This document shows, piece by piece, positions 1 to 6,814 of a DNA stretch of 64,000 nt (position 1 is its first letter; each line of letters starts with the position of its first letter). The notes under the pieces were generated by a model. That model was not told where the DNA came from. It saw only the letters and a program-made list of their open reading frames with translations, and searched no databases. Where the stretch lies: contig CAKRDD010000004.1 in assembly GCA_934309345.1 (NCBI GenBank), forward strand, positions 1 to 64,000, given 5' to 3'. Made by a program: the position numbers and the translations under genes. Origin of the DNA: an uncultured Mediterraneibacter sp. (lineage in GTDB: Bacteria; Bacillota; Clostridia; Lachnospirales; Lachnospiraceae).

Positions 1-109
1 CCGTTCTTAAAAATCTTCTCTTAAAGAAATTTTCAAGGGTTGTTGTTGTCTATTGTTCAGTTATCAAGGTTCTTTGTCTGTGTCGTTCTTTTCAAGCGAC
101 AGCTTTTAT

Positions 110-138
110 ATTTTATCAAAAGCTTTTGTCTTTGTCAA
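110..138 (-). promoter_or_regulatory. Proximal promoter (P1) of a leftward operon, probably rRNA
   Basis: On the minus strand TTGACA (138-133) is followed after 17 bases by TAAAAT (115-110). Downstream, at about 78-50, the minus strand reads CCTTGATAACTGAACAATAG, which resembles the leader/spacer (boxA-type) sequence of clostridial rRNA operons. Serial consensus promoters followed by such a leader are typical of rRNA operons. The structural RNA itself would lie outside the window, so the assignment is inferred. Confidence 0.6.
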
Positions 139-205
139 GAACTTTTTTATTTTTCTTTTTGCTCTTTTCGAGCTTTCCTTTACTGTCTCACGCGACAGCC
201 TATTT

Positions 206-234
206 AGAATATCACTTTCAGAACTCTTTGTCAA
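206..234 (-). promoter_or_regulatory. Middle promoter (P2) of a leftward operon, probably rRNA
   Basis: On the minus strand TTGACA (234-229) is followed after 17 bases by TATTCT (211-206). A consensus -35, optimal spacing and AT-rich upstream DNA suggest a strong promoter. Confidence 0.65.
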
Positions 235-378
235 CAACTTTTTTGATTTATTTTTCAATCATTTCATTGATTTTTAAATCTTCCAGTTTCCTTCCGATCA
301 AGAATGTCCCGCCTCCGCGTCTTCTTTTATCTTCCGTAACTTTGTTGTTTTCCTTGCTGTTCCTCAGCGACGAATGTT

Positions 379-402
379 ATCTTATCACAGCCGTTTTTAA
401 TT
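379..402 (-). promoter_or_regulatory. Distal promoter (P3) of a leftward operon, probably rRNA
   Basis: On the minus strand TTGACA (407-402) is followed after 17 bases by TAAGAT (384-379). It is the most upstream of three similarly built promoters that all point off the left edge. No reading frame in 1-470 looks coding. Confidence 0.55.
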
Positions 403-480
403 GTCAATGTTTTTTATATATTTCATGCAATTCAGAATATTCTGAAAATTGAATCCCATTGACTCCCTCCGCATTTCTAC

Positions 481-548
481 AGAATAAAGGACTGTCGGGA
501 ACAATCGATGATACTCTCACCCACTATTTCCCGCCAGTCCCTTATTCT
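481..548. repeat. Long inverted repeat downstream of the VanZ-like gene
   Basis: Arms 481-501 and 528-548 pair over 21 positions with two non-Watson-Crick positions and a 26-base loop. As minus-strand RNA one of these becomes a G-U wobble, which fits a transcript of the VanZ-like gene. There is no U-tract, so this is not a classical intrinsic terminator. It could act as a 3' end structure, or as a boundary between that gene and the leftward promoters. Confidence 0.5.
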
Positions 549-587
549 CACTTAACTGCGTTCCCAAACGCTACAAATATTGCATGC

Positions 588-1112
588 TTACTTATTTGTC
601 ACAAACAGCATACTCAGTAATGCAATTCCGACTACCTCAACCACTGCTCCGATTCCATTAATCATGCTCATTCTCTTCTTTGGCAATATTTTTCCTAGAA
701 ATACAAAGAGCACTGCTCCCACCCCACTGCCAAGTGTATTTCCGATTAAATCTGTAATATCGCTTACGCCAATAGAGAATATCCACTGTACCGTCTCAAA
801 TGTCAGGCTCACAAAAAATGATGCTATGATCCCCAACCACCATTTTCTTTTACTCAGAAATGCAGTGAAGTAAACTCCTGCCGGAACAAATATCAGTATA
901 TTGTATATAACCTCTTTCATATGTGTTATAAACGCAACACTTGTTTTGTAATGAAATGGGATTAAATTTAGTTGTCTTAAATGTGGAATTTCTTCTATAG
1001 TAAATGCAAACTTAAACAGCACAAGCCATGTCAGTAAGAAGAGATATGTTCCAAATACAATATATGATATCATTTTACTTCTATTATTTTCCCATCGTTT
1101 TTCTATTTTCAT
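588..1112 (-). CDS. VanZ-like membrane protein
   Basis: A 174-residue integral membrane protein of the VanZ family, named after the teicoplanin-resistance accessory protein of vanA clusters; most chromosomal members have no known function. Visible family motifs are LNLIPF (48-53), NILIFVPAG (71-79), SLTFETVQ (102-109) and SDITDLIGNTLG (117-128). About five hydrophobic segments are present (near 14-33, 69-86, 92-112, 124-142, 153-171). The ATG at 1112 follows GGAGGAAAA. It lies downstream of the MATE gene, separated by that gene's terminator, so it probably has its own transcript. There is no vanRSHAX context, so a glycopeptide-resistance role should not be inferred. Confidence 0.8.
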   Translation of the reverse strand: MKIEKRWENNRSKMISYIVFGTYLFLLTWLVLFKFAFTIEEIPHLRQLNLIPFHYKTSVAFITHMKEVIYNILIFVPAGVYFTAFLSKRKWWLGIIASFFVSLTFETVQWIFSIGVSDITDLIGNTLGSGVGAVLFVFLGKILPKKRMSMINGIGAVVEVVGIALLSMLFVTNK

Positions 1113-1152
1113 TTTTCCTCCAATACCTTCCTTGAACTAGCATCTTTTATAA

Positions 1153-1198
1153 AAGAATAATAGCAGACTTTTCTTAATCAAAGCCTGCTATTATTCTT
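1153..1198 (-). terminator. Intrinsic terminator of the MATE gene, overlapping its 3' end
   Basis: Arms 1153-1166 and 1185-1198 pair perfectly over 14 bp (AAGAATAATAGCAG), and TTTT follows on the minus strand. The TGA stop of the MATE gene (1180-1178) lies in the loop, so the 5' arm of the hairpin is coding sequence. Confidence 0.85.
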
Positions 1199-2542
1199 AA
1201 GTATTCTTGAACTTCTTATAATCCAGAAGAATGTCGCTACAAAGATAATACCTTTTACAATCGATGTCGATGAAACTGCACACCAGATTCCATTAAGTCC
1301 AAGCACAGTTTTGCAAAGGAGAATTGCCAACGGAATTCTAGCTCCTGTAAATATAATCGAGATCACACTGCACAAATGCGTCTTTCCAAGTCCGGATAAC
1401 GCACCTACTGTCATAAGCTCTACGCACATAAATGCTTCACTGAATCCTACGATTATAAGGTACTCCACCGCAATTTCAATTGCTGTTGCTTCATGGAAAA
1501 AGATCCTTGCGATTGGTTTTGGAACAAATACAAATATTGCTGTAATGATCAATCCCCAGATACCAACTGTCCATAAAGATGCTCTGTATCCTTTCTTGAC
1601 ACGATCCATCTTGTTAGCTCCATAGTTCTGCCCAACAAACGCATTCAGCGCTGCAGCGAATCCATCTGCCGTATTCCATGAGATCGATTCAATCTGACCA
1701 CCGACTCTCTGTACTGCAACTGCCTCAGCACCAAAGACGGATACCATACGTGCAAGTACCATGGAGATCACACAATAAGCCATTCCCTGAAGTGCTGTCG
1801 GGATTCCGATCTTGCAGATTCCACTTACATATTCCATCGGAATTTTTGCAAACAGACGAATTCCTTTTAATACATTATCCTTCTTCTGCACAAAGATTCC
1901 GATGATCATCACACTCATTACAATTCCCTGTGCTGTTACTGTCGCGATTGCTGCACCTGCCACACCGAATTCAGGAAGCGGTCCCGGACCAAGAATCAGT
2001 ACCGGATCCAGAATCATATTAATTACCAGTCCGATCAAGTTCGCAATAAACGGAGTCTTTGAATCTCCCTGTGCAGTATAAATACCTGTCAACGTAAATG
2101 TCAGAAATGAAAATACGATCAAACCACAGGCAATTCTTGTATAAGAAAATGCAGCCGCAATTGCTTCTGCATCATTCAACTGAAAGAAACCGATTAATTG
2201 ATGTAAAAACAGTAGTACAATTGCTGCATATGCCAATCCCATCAATGTAGCTAATTGTACTGCGGTCTGCGCATATTTATTCGCCTCGTCTCTATTTCCT
2301 TTTCCAATATGCTGCGCCACTTGAACCTGTCCACCCATTCGAGCCATGGATGCCAACCCCTGTGACAGCCAGGTGTACATTCCTCCGACACCAACTCCGG
2401 CAACTGCCTTCGAACCAAGCAGACCGATCCACGCCATATCCGTAAGATTATATAATGTCCCTAAAAATGACGATGCCATAATCGGTATCGCCAGCTTCGT
2501 CAAGGTCTTTAAAATAGGACCCTTTGTTAAATTTCCTTCCAT
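1178..2542 (-). CDS. MATE-family multidrug/sodium antiporter
   Basis: A membrane exporter of the MATE (NorM/DinF-type) family, 454 residues with about twelve transmembrane segments. The N-terminal stretch with PIMASSFLGTLYNLTDMAWI and the glycine/alanine-rich helices are typical. Family members expel cationic drugs or metabolites using Na+ or H+ gradients; the substrate here is unknown. I place the start at the ATG at 2542, preceded by GGGGA at rather short spacing. A TTG at 2575 would add eleven residues, but no Shine-Dalgarno sequence precedes it. The 3' end is embedded in a terminator hairpin. This is the first of three MATE genes in the window; the other two lie at 18005-20788 and are not adjacent to it. 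Confidence 0.88.
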   Translation of the reverse strand: MEGNLTKGPILKTLTKLAIPIMASSFLGTLYNLTDMAWIGLLGSKAVAGVGVGGMYTWLSQGLASMARMGGQVQVAQHIGKGNRDEANKYAQTAVQLATLMGLAYAAIVLLFLHQLIGFFQLNDAEAIAAAFSYTRIACGLIVFSFLTFTLTGIYTAQGDSKTPFIANLIGLVINMILDPVLILGPGPLPEFGVAGAAIATVTAQGIVMSVMIIGIFVQKKDNVLKGIRLFAKIPMEYVSGICKIGIPTALQGMAYCVISMVLARMVSVFGAEAVAVQRVGGQIESISWNTADGFAAALNAFVGQNYGANKMDRVKKGYRASLWTVGIWGLIITAIFVFVPKPIARIFFHEATAIEIAVEYLIIVGFSEAFMCVELMTVGALSGLGKTHLCSVISIIFTGARIPLAILLCKTVLGLNGIWCAVSSTSIVKGIIFVATFFWIIRSSRILKNNSRL

Positions 2543-2679
2543 ATCTTCCCCACATACCATAATTTTTGCTATCAAGTTGTTCTACTGTCATTCAATAGCA
2601 TCTCTATAGACAGACTACTATATAATGGTATTTTTTGCAATCCTTTCTTGTGATGGTAAATTCCAAAACGAAAAACGGA

Positions 2680-2821
2680 GTTACTGTTCACTCCCGTGTC
2701 AATCACTACGCTGATTGACACGGAGGATGCATGTTTGGGCTTGAATGCATCTCGCCCCATCGCCAAAGGCGATTTAAAATGGCGAGATGCGTTGCTGGTC
2801 GCACATCGTGTGAACAGCAAC
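2680..2821. repeat. Composite palindromic intergenic element
   Basis: The gap between the heptad-repeat gene and MATE holds nested palindromes. It starts with GTTACTGTTCAC (2680-2691). Next comes a 10-bp hairpin (2696-2705/2712-2721), then a second hairpin with GCATCTCGCC arms (2747-2756/2781-2790) and an inner stem (2759-2764/2768-2773). It ends at 2791-2821 with an inverted copy of the opening motif. The final 31 bases match the complement of 56411-56441 at 29 of 31 positions, so parts of it are dispersed in the genome. No reading frame here looks real. Confidence 0.7.
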
Positions 2822-2855
2822 ACGGAGAAATCCTGGTCAGGGATCTCTCCGTGTT
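2819..2855. terminator. Hairpin downstream of the heptad-repeat gene
   Basis: AACACGGAGA (2819-2828) pairs with TCTCCGTGTT (2846-2855), with further pairing inside. It lies 25 bases beyond the stop of the heptad-repeat gene. No strong U-tract follows on the minus strand, so termination is plausible but not certain. Confidence 0.45.
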
Positions 2856-2879
2856 TCTATGCTATAGAGATGATACGAT

Positions 2880-5363
2880 TTACTCGATTGCTTCTGTCTC
2901 GATTATGAATTTCACGCTTCCTTCCATTCCGCTGTCTTTTCCACTGAATGTTGTATAAGTACAATCATCAGATGTAAGTGCATCAAAACGGTCAAGTACA
3001 TCACCGAGTTCGTCTTCTACTGTGCTCTTTAATTTGCTTGTTCCTTCACGGTCGAACTTCTCCATACCGTCTGCGAGTTCTCTTGCTCCTGACTGAAGAG
3101 CTGATGCGCCTTCACGAAGGGCTGCGCTGTTCAGTGAAAGCTGTGCTGCTCCGGATGACATCTGGCTTCCCAGTGTGTTCAGTCCGCTTGCCAGCTGGTT
3201 TGTTCCACTCTGAAGTGTCTGAACTCCTGCTACCAGTGTTGAACTGTTGGCTTTCAGTTTGTTTGCTCCTGCTAAAAGTGCATCATTATTTGCACTCAGC
3301 TGTGAAAATCCACCGTTCAGTTCAAGAATTCCTGTAACTGCTGCCGGGAACTGTGCCTGTACAGACTCGTTTAATGTTCCGAGATTAGATGAGAAGGATC
3401 CGATTGCTGCATTCAGTCCCTGCATTCCTGCGTTCAACTGATCTACTGATGCAGACAGCTGTCCAAGTGCTTCTGTTGGAAGCTGTGACTTCATAGCTGT
3501 AATAGAATCTAACTTCTCTTTCATTTCCGGTAATTGAGCGTTCAGATCATTCGCAGTCTTTTTAAATGTTTCCATAGATGCTGCAATCTCTCCCATTTCC
3601 TTCTGAATTGGAGTTGTGTCAATTGATGGAAGTGACACTGACACTTCACTTGCCTTCTCCAGTCCAAGCAGTCCATCCGCTGCATTCGATGCTGCATTCA
3701 GCTTATCAATTGCTGCCTGAAGATCGGCCTTTGCTGTCTCATCTGTTGTCTGATCTTTCTTTGTCTGTAATTCACTGATTGCTGAATTAATTGTTGCTTT
3801 GCTGCTTGTTGCCGCACTCTGCGCTGCATCTACTTTATTATTGTAATCTGCAATCTTTGCATTCAGGTCATTTACTGCATTCTGACAAGTCTCATCCAAA
3901 GAAGTCAACTGTCCGTTAATCTGTTCCAGCTGCTGACTTAAGCTCTGTAAATTACCTGCTATATTCTGAACCGGCACTGCAATTCCATCATTCAGTGCTG
4001 TCTCAAGCTGCTCTGTCTGCTCGATCATTTCATTTCCGGTTGTAAGCATGTTTTCAACCTGACCCAAAAGTGCCTGCACTTCCTGGCTTCCGAGGGATGC
4101 CTTAAGCTGTGCTGTACCTGCTGCCAATTGTTTTGACGCTGACTGAATATCTTCTGTCGCACTGCCTTCTCCGTCAATCGCTGCATTCAGCTGACTGATC
4201 GCTCCCTGTACTGTTTTCAGTCCGCTGCTGAGCTGACTCAGTTTCGCAGCACCTGCTGCCAGCTGCTGTTCACCGCCAATATAAGCTGTAACTCCGTCAG
4301 CCAGTGCATTTGTTCCGTCTGTATAATCCTGCACACCTTTGACAACTTTGTTGACACCATTCACATACTCTGTTACACTTCCGCTCAACTCGCCGTTGCT
4401 TCCAAGATATTTCTGAATTGCATCATTCAGTGTATCTGCGCCTTCTGTATAGCTGTTCACACCATCTGCCAGTGTTCCGGCTCCGTCTGCCAGTGTATTA
4501 GAACCGCTTACTAACTCGAGTGCTGCATCTTCCAGTTCATCCAGAGAATCCTGAAGAGAATCAACATCTACGATATTATCAAAATCAATATCATCCAGAA
4601 GATCTGTAAGCGCTACTGTAAATGTAGAAGACATTGTGAAATCTGTCACATCAGCTTCCACGCAGAGGCTTTCCGGGATTGTCAGATCCTCCGTTTTGCT
4701 TTCGTCCAGGTTCAGGCTGTCTTTCATGCCCGGCATTCCGAATCCAACTACAATATTCTTGCTTCCATCAGAAATAACTTTTCCGTTATCAATCGTAACG
4801 TTGCTGAATGTTTCATTCGGAAGGATCATTCCTGTCATCATGACAAATGGTGTGTAAACTTCTTCTTGTTTTCCATCTACGCTGACTGTTTTCTTCTCTT
4901 TATTTGTATAATCCACCTGAATCTTCAGATGTCCGCTTTTTCCTTTCAGATCTGCCGGTTTGATTTCTTTTCCGTCCAGATAATAAGTAAGCTTTACAGA
5001 AACCGGAAGATCCTGGTCTGTTGTTCCCTGATAATAAATATCCTCACCGTCTGTCTTCCATGTCAATGTATCTCCGGATGTTGTAAATGTCTCATCACCT
5101 TTTACATTCTTAATATCTTTCAGTGTACTTGCATCTGTCAGGCTTCCTGATACGCTGCCTGAATTCTTCAGCCAGTTAGATACTGTTACTTCATCAATTG
5201 TTCCTGTTGCGTCTGCATTGACATAAACTGTCTCTTCCTTATAAACTGCATCTGCATCAGAACTTGTTCCGGCAGCAAAGACCGGGACAGCGCCCATCAT
5301 CACTGACATTCCAACGGCAAGAGAAGTTGTGAGTCCACGTTTGATTTTTCTGTTTTTGTTCAT
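2880..5363 (-). CDS. Secreted YhgE/Pip-type heptad-repeat coiled-coil protein
   Basis: An 827-residue exported protein. An N-terminal signal peptide (basic MNKNRKIKR, then a hydrophobic stretch ending in VFAAG near 30) leads into a globular region to about residue 250. A very long Ala/Gln/Leu-rich coiled coil follows. It carries many xxxLxxG heptads (LADGAGTLADGVNSY near 300, LASGLNTLGSQ and LREGASALQSGARELADGM near the C terminus), the signature of the extracellular part of YhgE/Pip and of MmpL-associated proteins. Unlike full YhgE/Pip proteins it shows no C-terminal ABC-2 membrane domain, so it is either released or held by partners. The ATG at 5363 follows AAAGGATG; upstream in-frame codons lack a signal-peptide context. 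It is divergent from tetR, which probably controls it. The function is unknown. Confidence 0.8.
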   Translation of the reverse strand: MNKNRKIKRGLTTSLAVGMSVMMGAVPVFAAGTSSDADAVYKEETVYVNADATGTIDEVTVSNWLKNSGSVSGSLTDASTLKDIKNVKGDETFTTSGDTLTWKTDGEDIYYQGTTDQDLPVSVKLTYYLDGKEIKPADLKGKSGHLKIQVDYTNKEKKTVSVDGKQEEVYTPFVMMTGMILPNETFSNVTIDNGKVISDGSKNIVVGFGMPGMKDSLNLDESKTEDLTIPESLCVEADVTDFTMSSTFTVALTDLLDDIDFDNIVDVDSLQDSLDELEDAALELVSGSNTLADGAGTLADGVNSYTEGADTLNDAIQKYLGSNGELSGSVTEYVNGVNKVVKGVQDYTDGTNALADGVTAYIGGEQQLAAGAAKLSQLSSGLKTVQGAISQLNAAIDGEGSATEDIQSASKQLAAGTAQLKASLGSQEVQALLGQVENMLTTGNEMIEQTEQLETALNDGIAVPVQNIAGNLQSLSQQLEQINGQLTSLDETCQNAVNDLNAKIADYNNKVDAAQSAATSSKATINSAISELQTKKDQTTDETAKADLQAAIDKLNAASNAADGLLGLEKASEVSVSLPSIDTTPIQKEMGEIAASMETFKKTANDLNAQLPEMKEKLDSITAMKSQLPTEALGQLSASVDQLNAGMQGLNAAIGSFSSNLGTLNESVQAQFPAAVTGILELNGGFSQLSANNDALLAGANKLKANSSTLVAGVQTLQSGTNQLASGLNTLGSQMSSGAAQLSLNSAALREGASALQSGARELADGMEKFDREGTSKLKSTVEDELGDVLDRFDALTSDDCTYTTFSGKDSGMEGSVKFIIETEAIE

Positions 5364-5432
5364 GATTCTTACATCCTTTCTATGTTTTCCACCGAGGAAT
5401 CCGATGGACGTCTTACTAATCAATTCCCTTAT

Positions 5433-5460
5433 AGTATAACGCAAAATGACCAATAGTCAA
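5433..5460 (-). promoter_or_regulatory. Promoter of the heptad-repeat gene with candidate TetR operator
   Basis: On the minus strand TTGACT (5460-5455), 16 bases, TATACT (5438-5433). The inverted repeat TGAC-N5-GTCA (5447-5459) overlaps the -35. A further half-site, TGGTCAT (5486-5492), is the complement of ATGACCA (5446-5452). The layout fits repression by the divergently encoded TetR protein. Confidence 0.55.
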
Positions 5461-5498
5461 TATTTTTTAGTAAAAAAATGAAAAATGGTCATTTTTTA

Positions 5499-5527
5499 TT
5501 GACATTCGAAAAATTCTACCCTAGTAT
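5499..5527 (+). promoter_or_regulatory. Promoter of the tetR gene
   Basis: TTGACA (5499-5504), 17 bases, TAGTAT (5522-5527). It lies back to back with the promoter of the heptad-repeat gene, with TGGTCAT just upstream of the -35. It gives a leader of roughly 125 bases. Confidence 0.55.
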
Positions 5528-5658
5528 TAAGTAATAAAATATACTAAAATATGAAATATGCTTACAAATCAACATTATGATAAAACTTTTGCAATTAACA
5601 TTTATAATTCTATGAAAGTTCTTTAGAATAATAAAAACAGATTGGAGTGACAATACAA

Positions 5659-6264
5659 ATGGGAAAAGTAGATGATAATAAAAAATTGAAAATGAATACA
5701 CTGCTCCAGACTGCATTTGACCTGTTCACCGGAAAAGGCTTTGCCAAAACAACTGTATCCGACATCGTGAATCAGGCCGGTCTGGCAAAGGGGACATTCT
5801 ATCTTTATTTCAAGGACAAATATGATTTAAGAGATAAATTGATCGCATACAAAGCCTGTCAGCTTTTTGATGATGCACATAAGCAGCTGGAAGGAGCTGA
5901 GATTAATTCTTTAGAAGAAGAGATTCTCTTTTTAACAGACTATATTATTGACCGTTTCCAGAAACAGCAGTCCTTGTTAAAATTTTTGTCAAAGAATCTC
6001 TCCTGGGGAGTTTTCCAGGATGCTGTCGGAACAGGTTCTGTAGTGTCCAGGCAATTTTATGATCACTACAGAAATTCACTTGTAAAATATAATGTAAACT
6101 GTGAGAATCCGGATCTCTTACTTTTTACACTAATTGAATTGATCAGTTCAACAAGTTACAACTGTATCCTTCATGAGAAACCTGTTTCTATGGAAGAGTA
6201 CAAACCTTATCTTCATAAATCACTCAAGAAGGTCTATGAAGTGTTTGTAACCGTTCAGGATTAA
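5659..6264 (+). CDS. TetR/AcrR-family transcriptional regulator
   Basis: A 201-residue one-component regulator. The N-terminal helix-turn-helix is clear (TTVSDIVNQAGLAKGTFYLY, residues 31-50); the all-helical ligand-binding domain that follows is not family-assignable. The ATG at 5659 lies 11 bases after GGAG; the GTG at 5647 overlaps that Shine-Dalgarno sequence and is rejected. The gene is divergent from the secreted heptad-repeat protein, with candidate operator half-sites between the two promoters, so local repression of both genes is the likely role. The inducer is unknown. Confidence 0.88.
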   Translation: MGKVDDNKKLKMNTLLQTAFDLFTGKGFAKTTVSDIVNQAGLAKGTFYLYFKDKYDLRDKLIAYKACQLFDDAHKQLEGAEINSLEEEILFLTDYIIDRFQKQQSLLKFLSKNLSWGVFQDAVGTGSVVSRQFYDHYRNSLVKYNVNCENPDLLLFTLIELISSTSYNCILHEKPVSMEEYKPYLHKSLKKVYEVFVTVQD

Positions 6265-6340
6265 ATTTATTTTATTTAATTTATTTTTCTTTTAAAATTT
6301 GAACATATTTTTGACACATTTTCTTTTTATACTAAGACTC

Positions 6341-6491
6341 AGATAGTTGATAAACAACTATCTCCCCCCTCATAAAGTAATGGCATCCCGGTGTGCCGGG
6401 ATGTCGACTTTACTCTCATTCCTTTAGATAATAAAAAGAAGACCCGATTGCCAATCTGCGGAAGCAGTGAGGTGCTCGGGTCTTCTTTTTT
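6341..6491 (+). ncRNA. Small structured RNA, left copy of a convergent pair
   Basis: The elements in order are: hairpin 1 (6341-6349/6355-6363, loop ATAAA); a C6 tract plus TCATAAAGT (6364-6379); hairpin 2 with stem CATCCCGG/CCGGGATG inside an AAAGT/ACTTT clamp (6375-6411); the single strand CTCTCATTCCTTTAGATAA (6413-6431); and a strong intrinsic terminator (6436-6447/6476-6487, then T6). Upstream is TTTTGACACATTTTC with TATACT, also conserved in the other copy. An inverted homologue lies at 6571-6716, where stems differ but pairing is kept. No ribosome binding site with a plausible reading frame is present. The RNA family was not recognised. A C-tract followed by a CATTCCTTT-type strand suggests pairing with Shine-Dalgarno regions. 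Confidence 0.65.
6436..6491 (+). terminator. Intrinsic terminator of the left small RNA
   Basis: AAGAAGACCCGA (6436-6447) pairs perfectly with TCGGGTCTTCTT (6476-6487), and the T-run extends to 6491. The 28-base apical part carries no obvious further stem. Confidence 0.85.
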
Positions 6492-6570
6492 GTGTTTTTA
6501 TATGGTGTCGGACAGAATCGTTTTATATATAGCACCACCTGTATTCTGGCACCATCCAAGTTATCCTTGC

Positions 6571-6716
6571 AACGCGAAAGCCCGCTAACCTTTCGGCTAA
6601 CGGGCTTCGTTGTGTTTATAGTTATCTAAAGGAATGAGAGTAAAGTGTTGACACTTTCTTGTGTCACAACTTTATGAGGGGGGGAAGATAATTGATTTTC
6701 TCTTATCAACTATCTT
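6571..6716 (-). ncRNA. Small structured RNA, right copy of a convergent pair
   Basis: Read on the minus strand this has the same order as the left copy. Hairpin 1 is 6715-6705/6696-6686 with a longer loop and one G-U pair. A C7 tract with TCATAAAGT follows (6684-6669). Hairpin 2 has stem TGACAC/GTGTCA inside the same AAAGT/ACTTT clamp. The conserved single strand CTCTCATTCCTTTAGATAA covers 6640-6622. A GAAA-capped terminator-like stem follows (about 6608-6577) with only a weak U-tract. Hairpin 2 is entirely different in sequence yet still paired, which supports selection on structure. An 80-base spacer that can itself fold (6502-6556) separates the two copies. Confidence 0.6.
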
Positions 6717-6717
6717 G

Positions 6718-6745
6718 ATATTAGTATATCCGGAAAATGTGTCAA
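6718..6745 (-). promoter_or_regulatory. Promoter-like block of the right small RNA
   Basis: On the minus strand TTGACA (6745-6740), 16 bases, TAATAT (6723-6718). The block TTTTGACACATTTTC followed by TATACTAA is shared with the left copy. In the left copy the canonical position holds TAAGAC, so the true -10 is uncertain. Confidence 0.4.
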
Positions 6746-6814
6746 AAGTATGAGTGTTTTCTTAAAGAATACGAAAAAATATAAACTGATTATAAAAAAA
6801 TATAAACTGATAAT

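Noticed and set aside
126..452. 108-codon frame at the left edge, rich in Phe/Leu/Ser
   Set aside because: It lies in AT-rich promoter DNA of the opposite strand and has no ribosome binding site; composition is that of translated T-rich DNA.
588..1112. Glycopeptide-resistance gene
   Set aside because: VanZ-like proteins are widespread; no vanH, vanA/B, vanX or vanRS is present.
6391..6588. Small protein gene of 65 codons over the sRNA pair
   Set aside because: It runs through two terminators and hairpins, has no ribosome binding site and an implausible composition.
6760..6812. Direct repeat of AAAATATAAACTGAT after the hydrolase gene
   Set aside because: Two short AT-rich copies only; too little to call an element.
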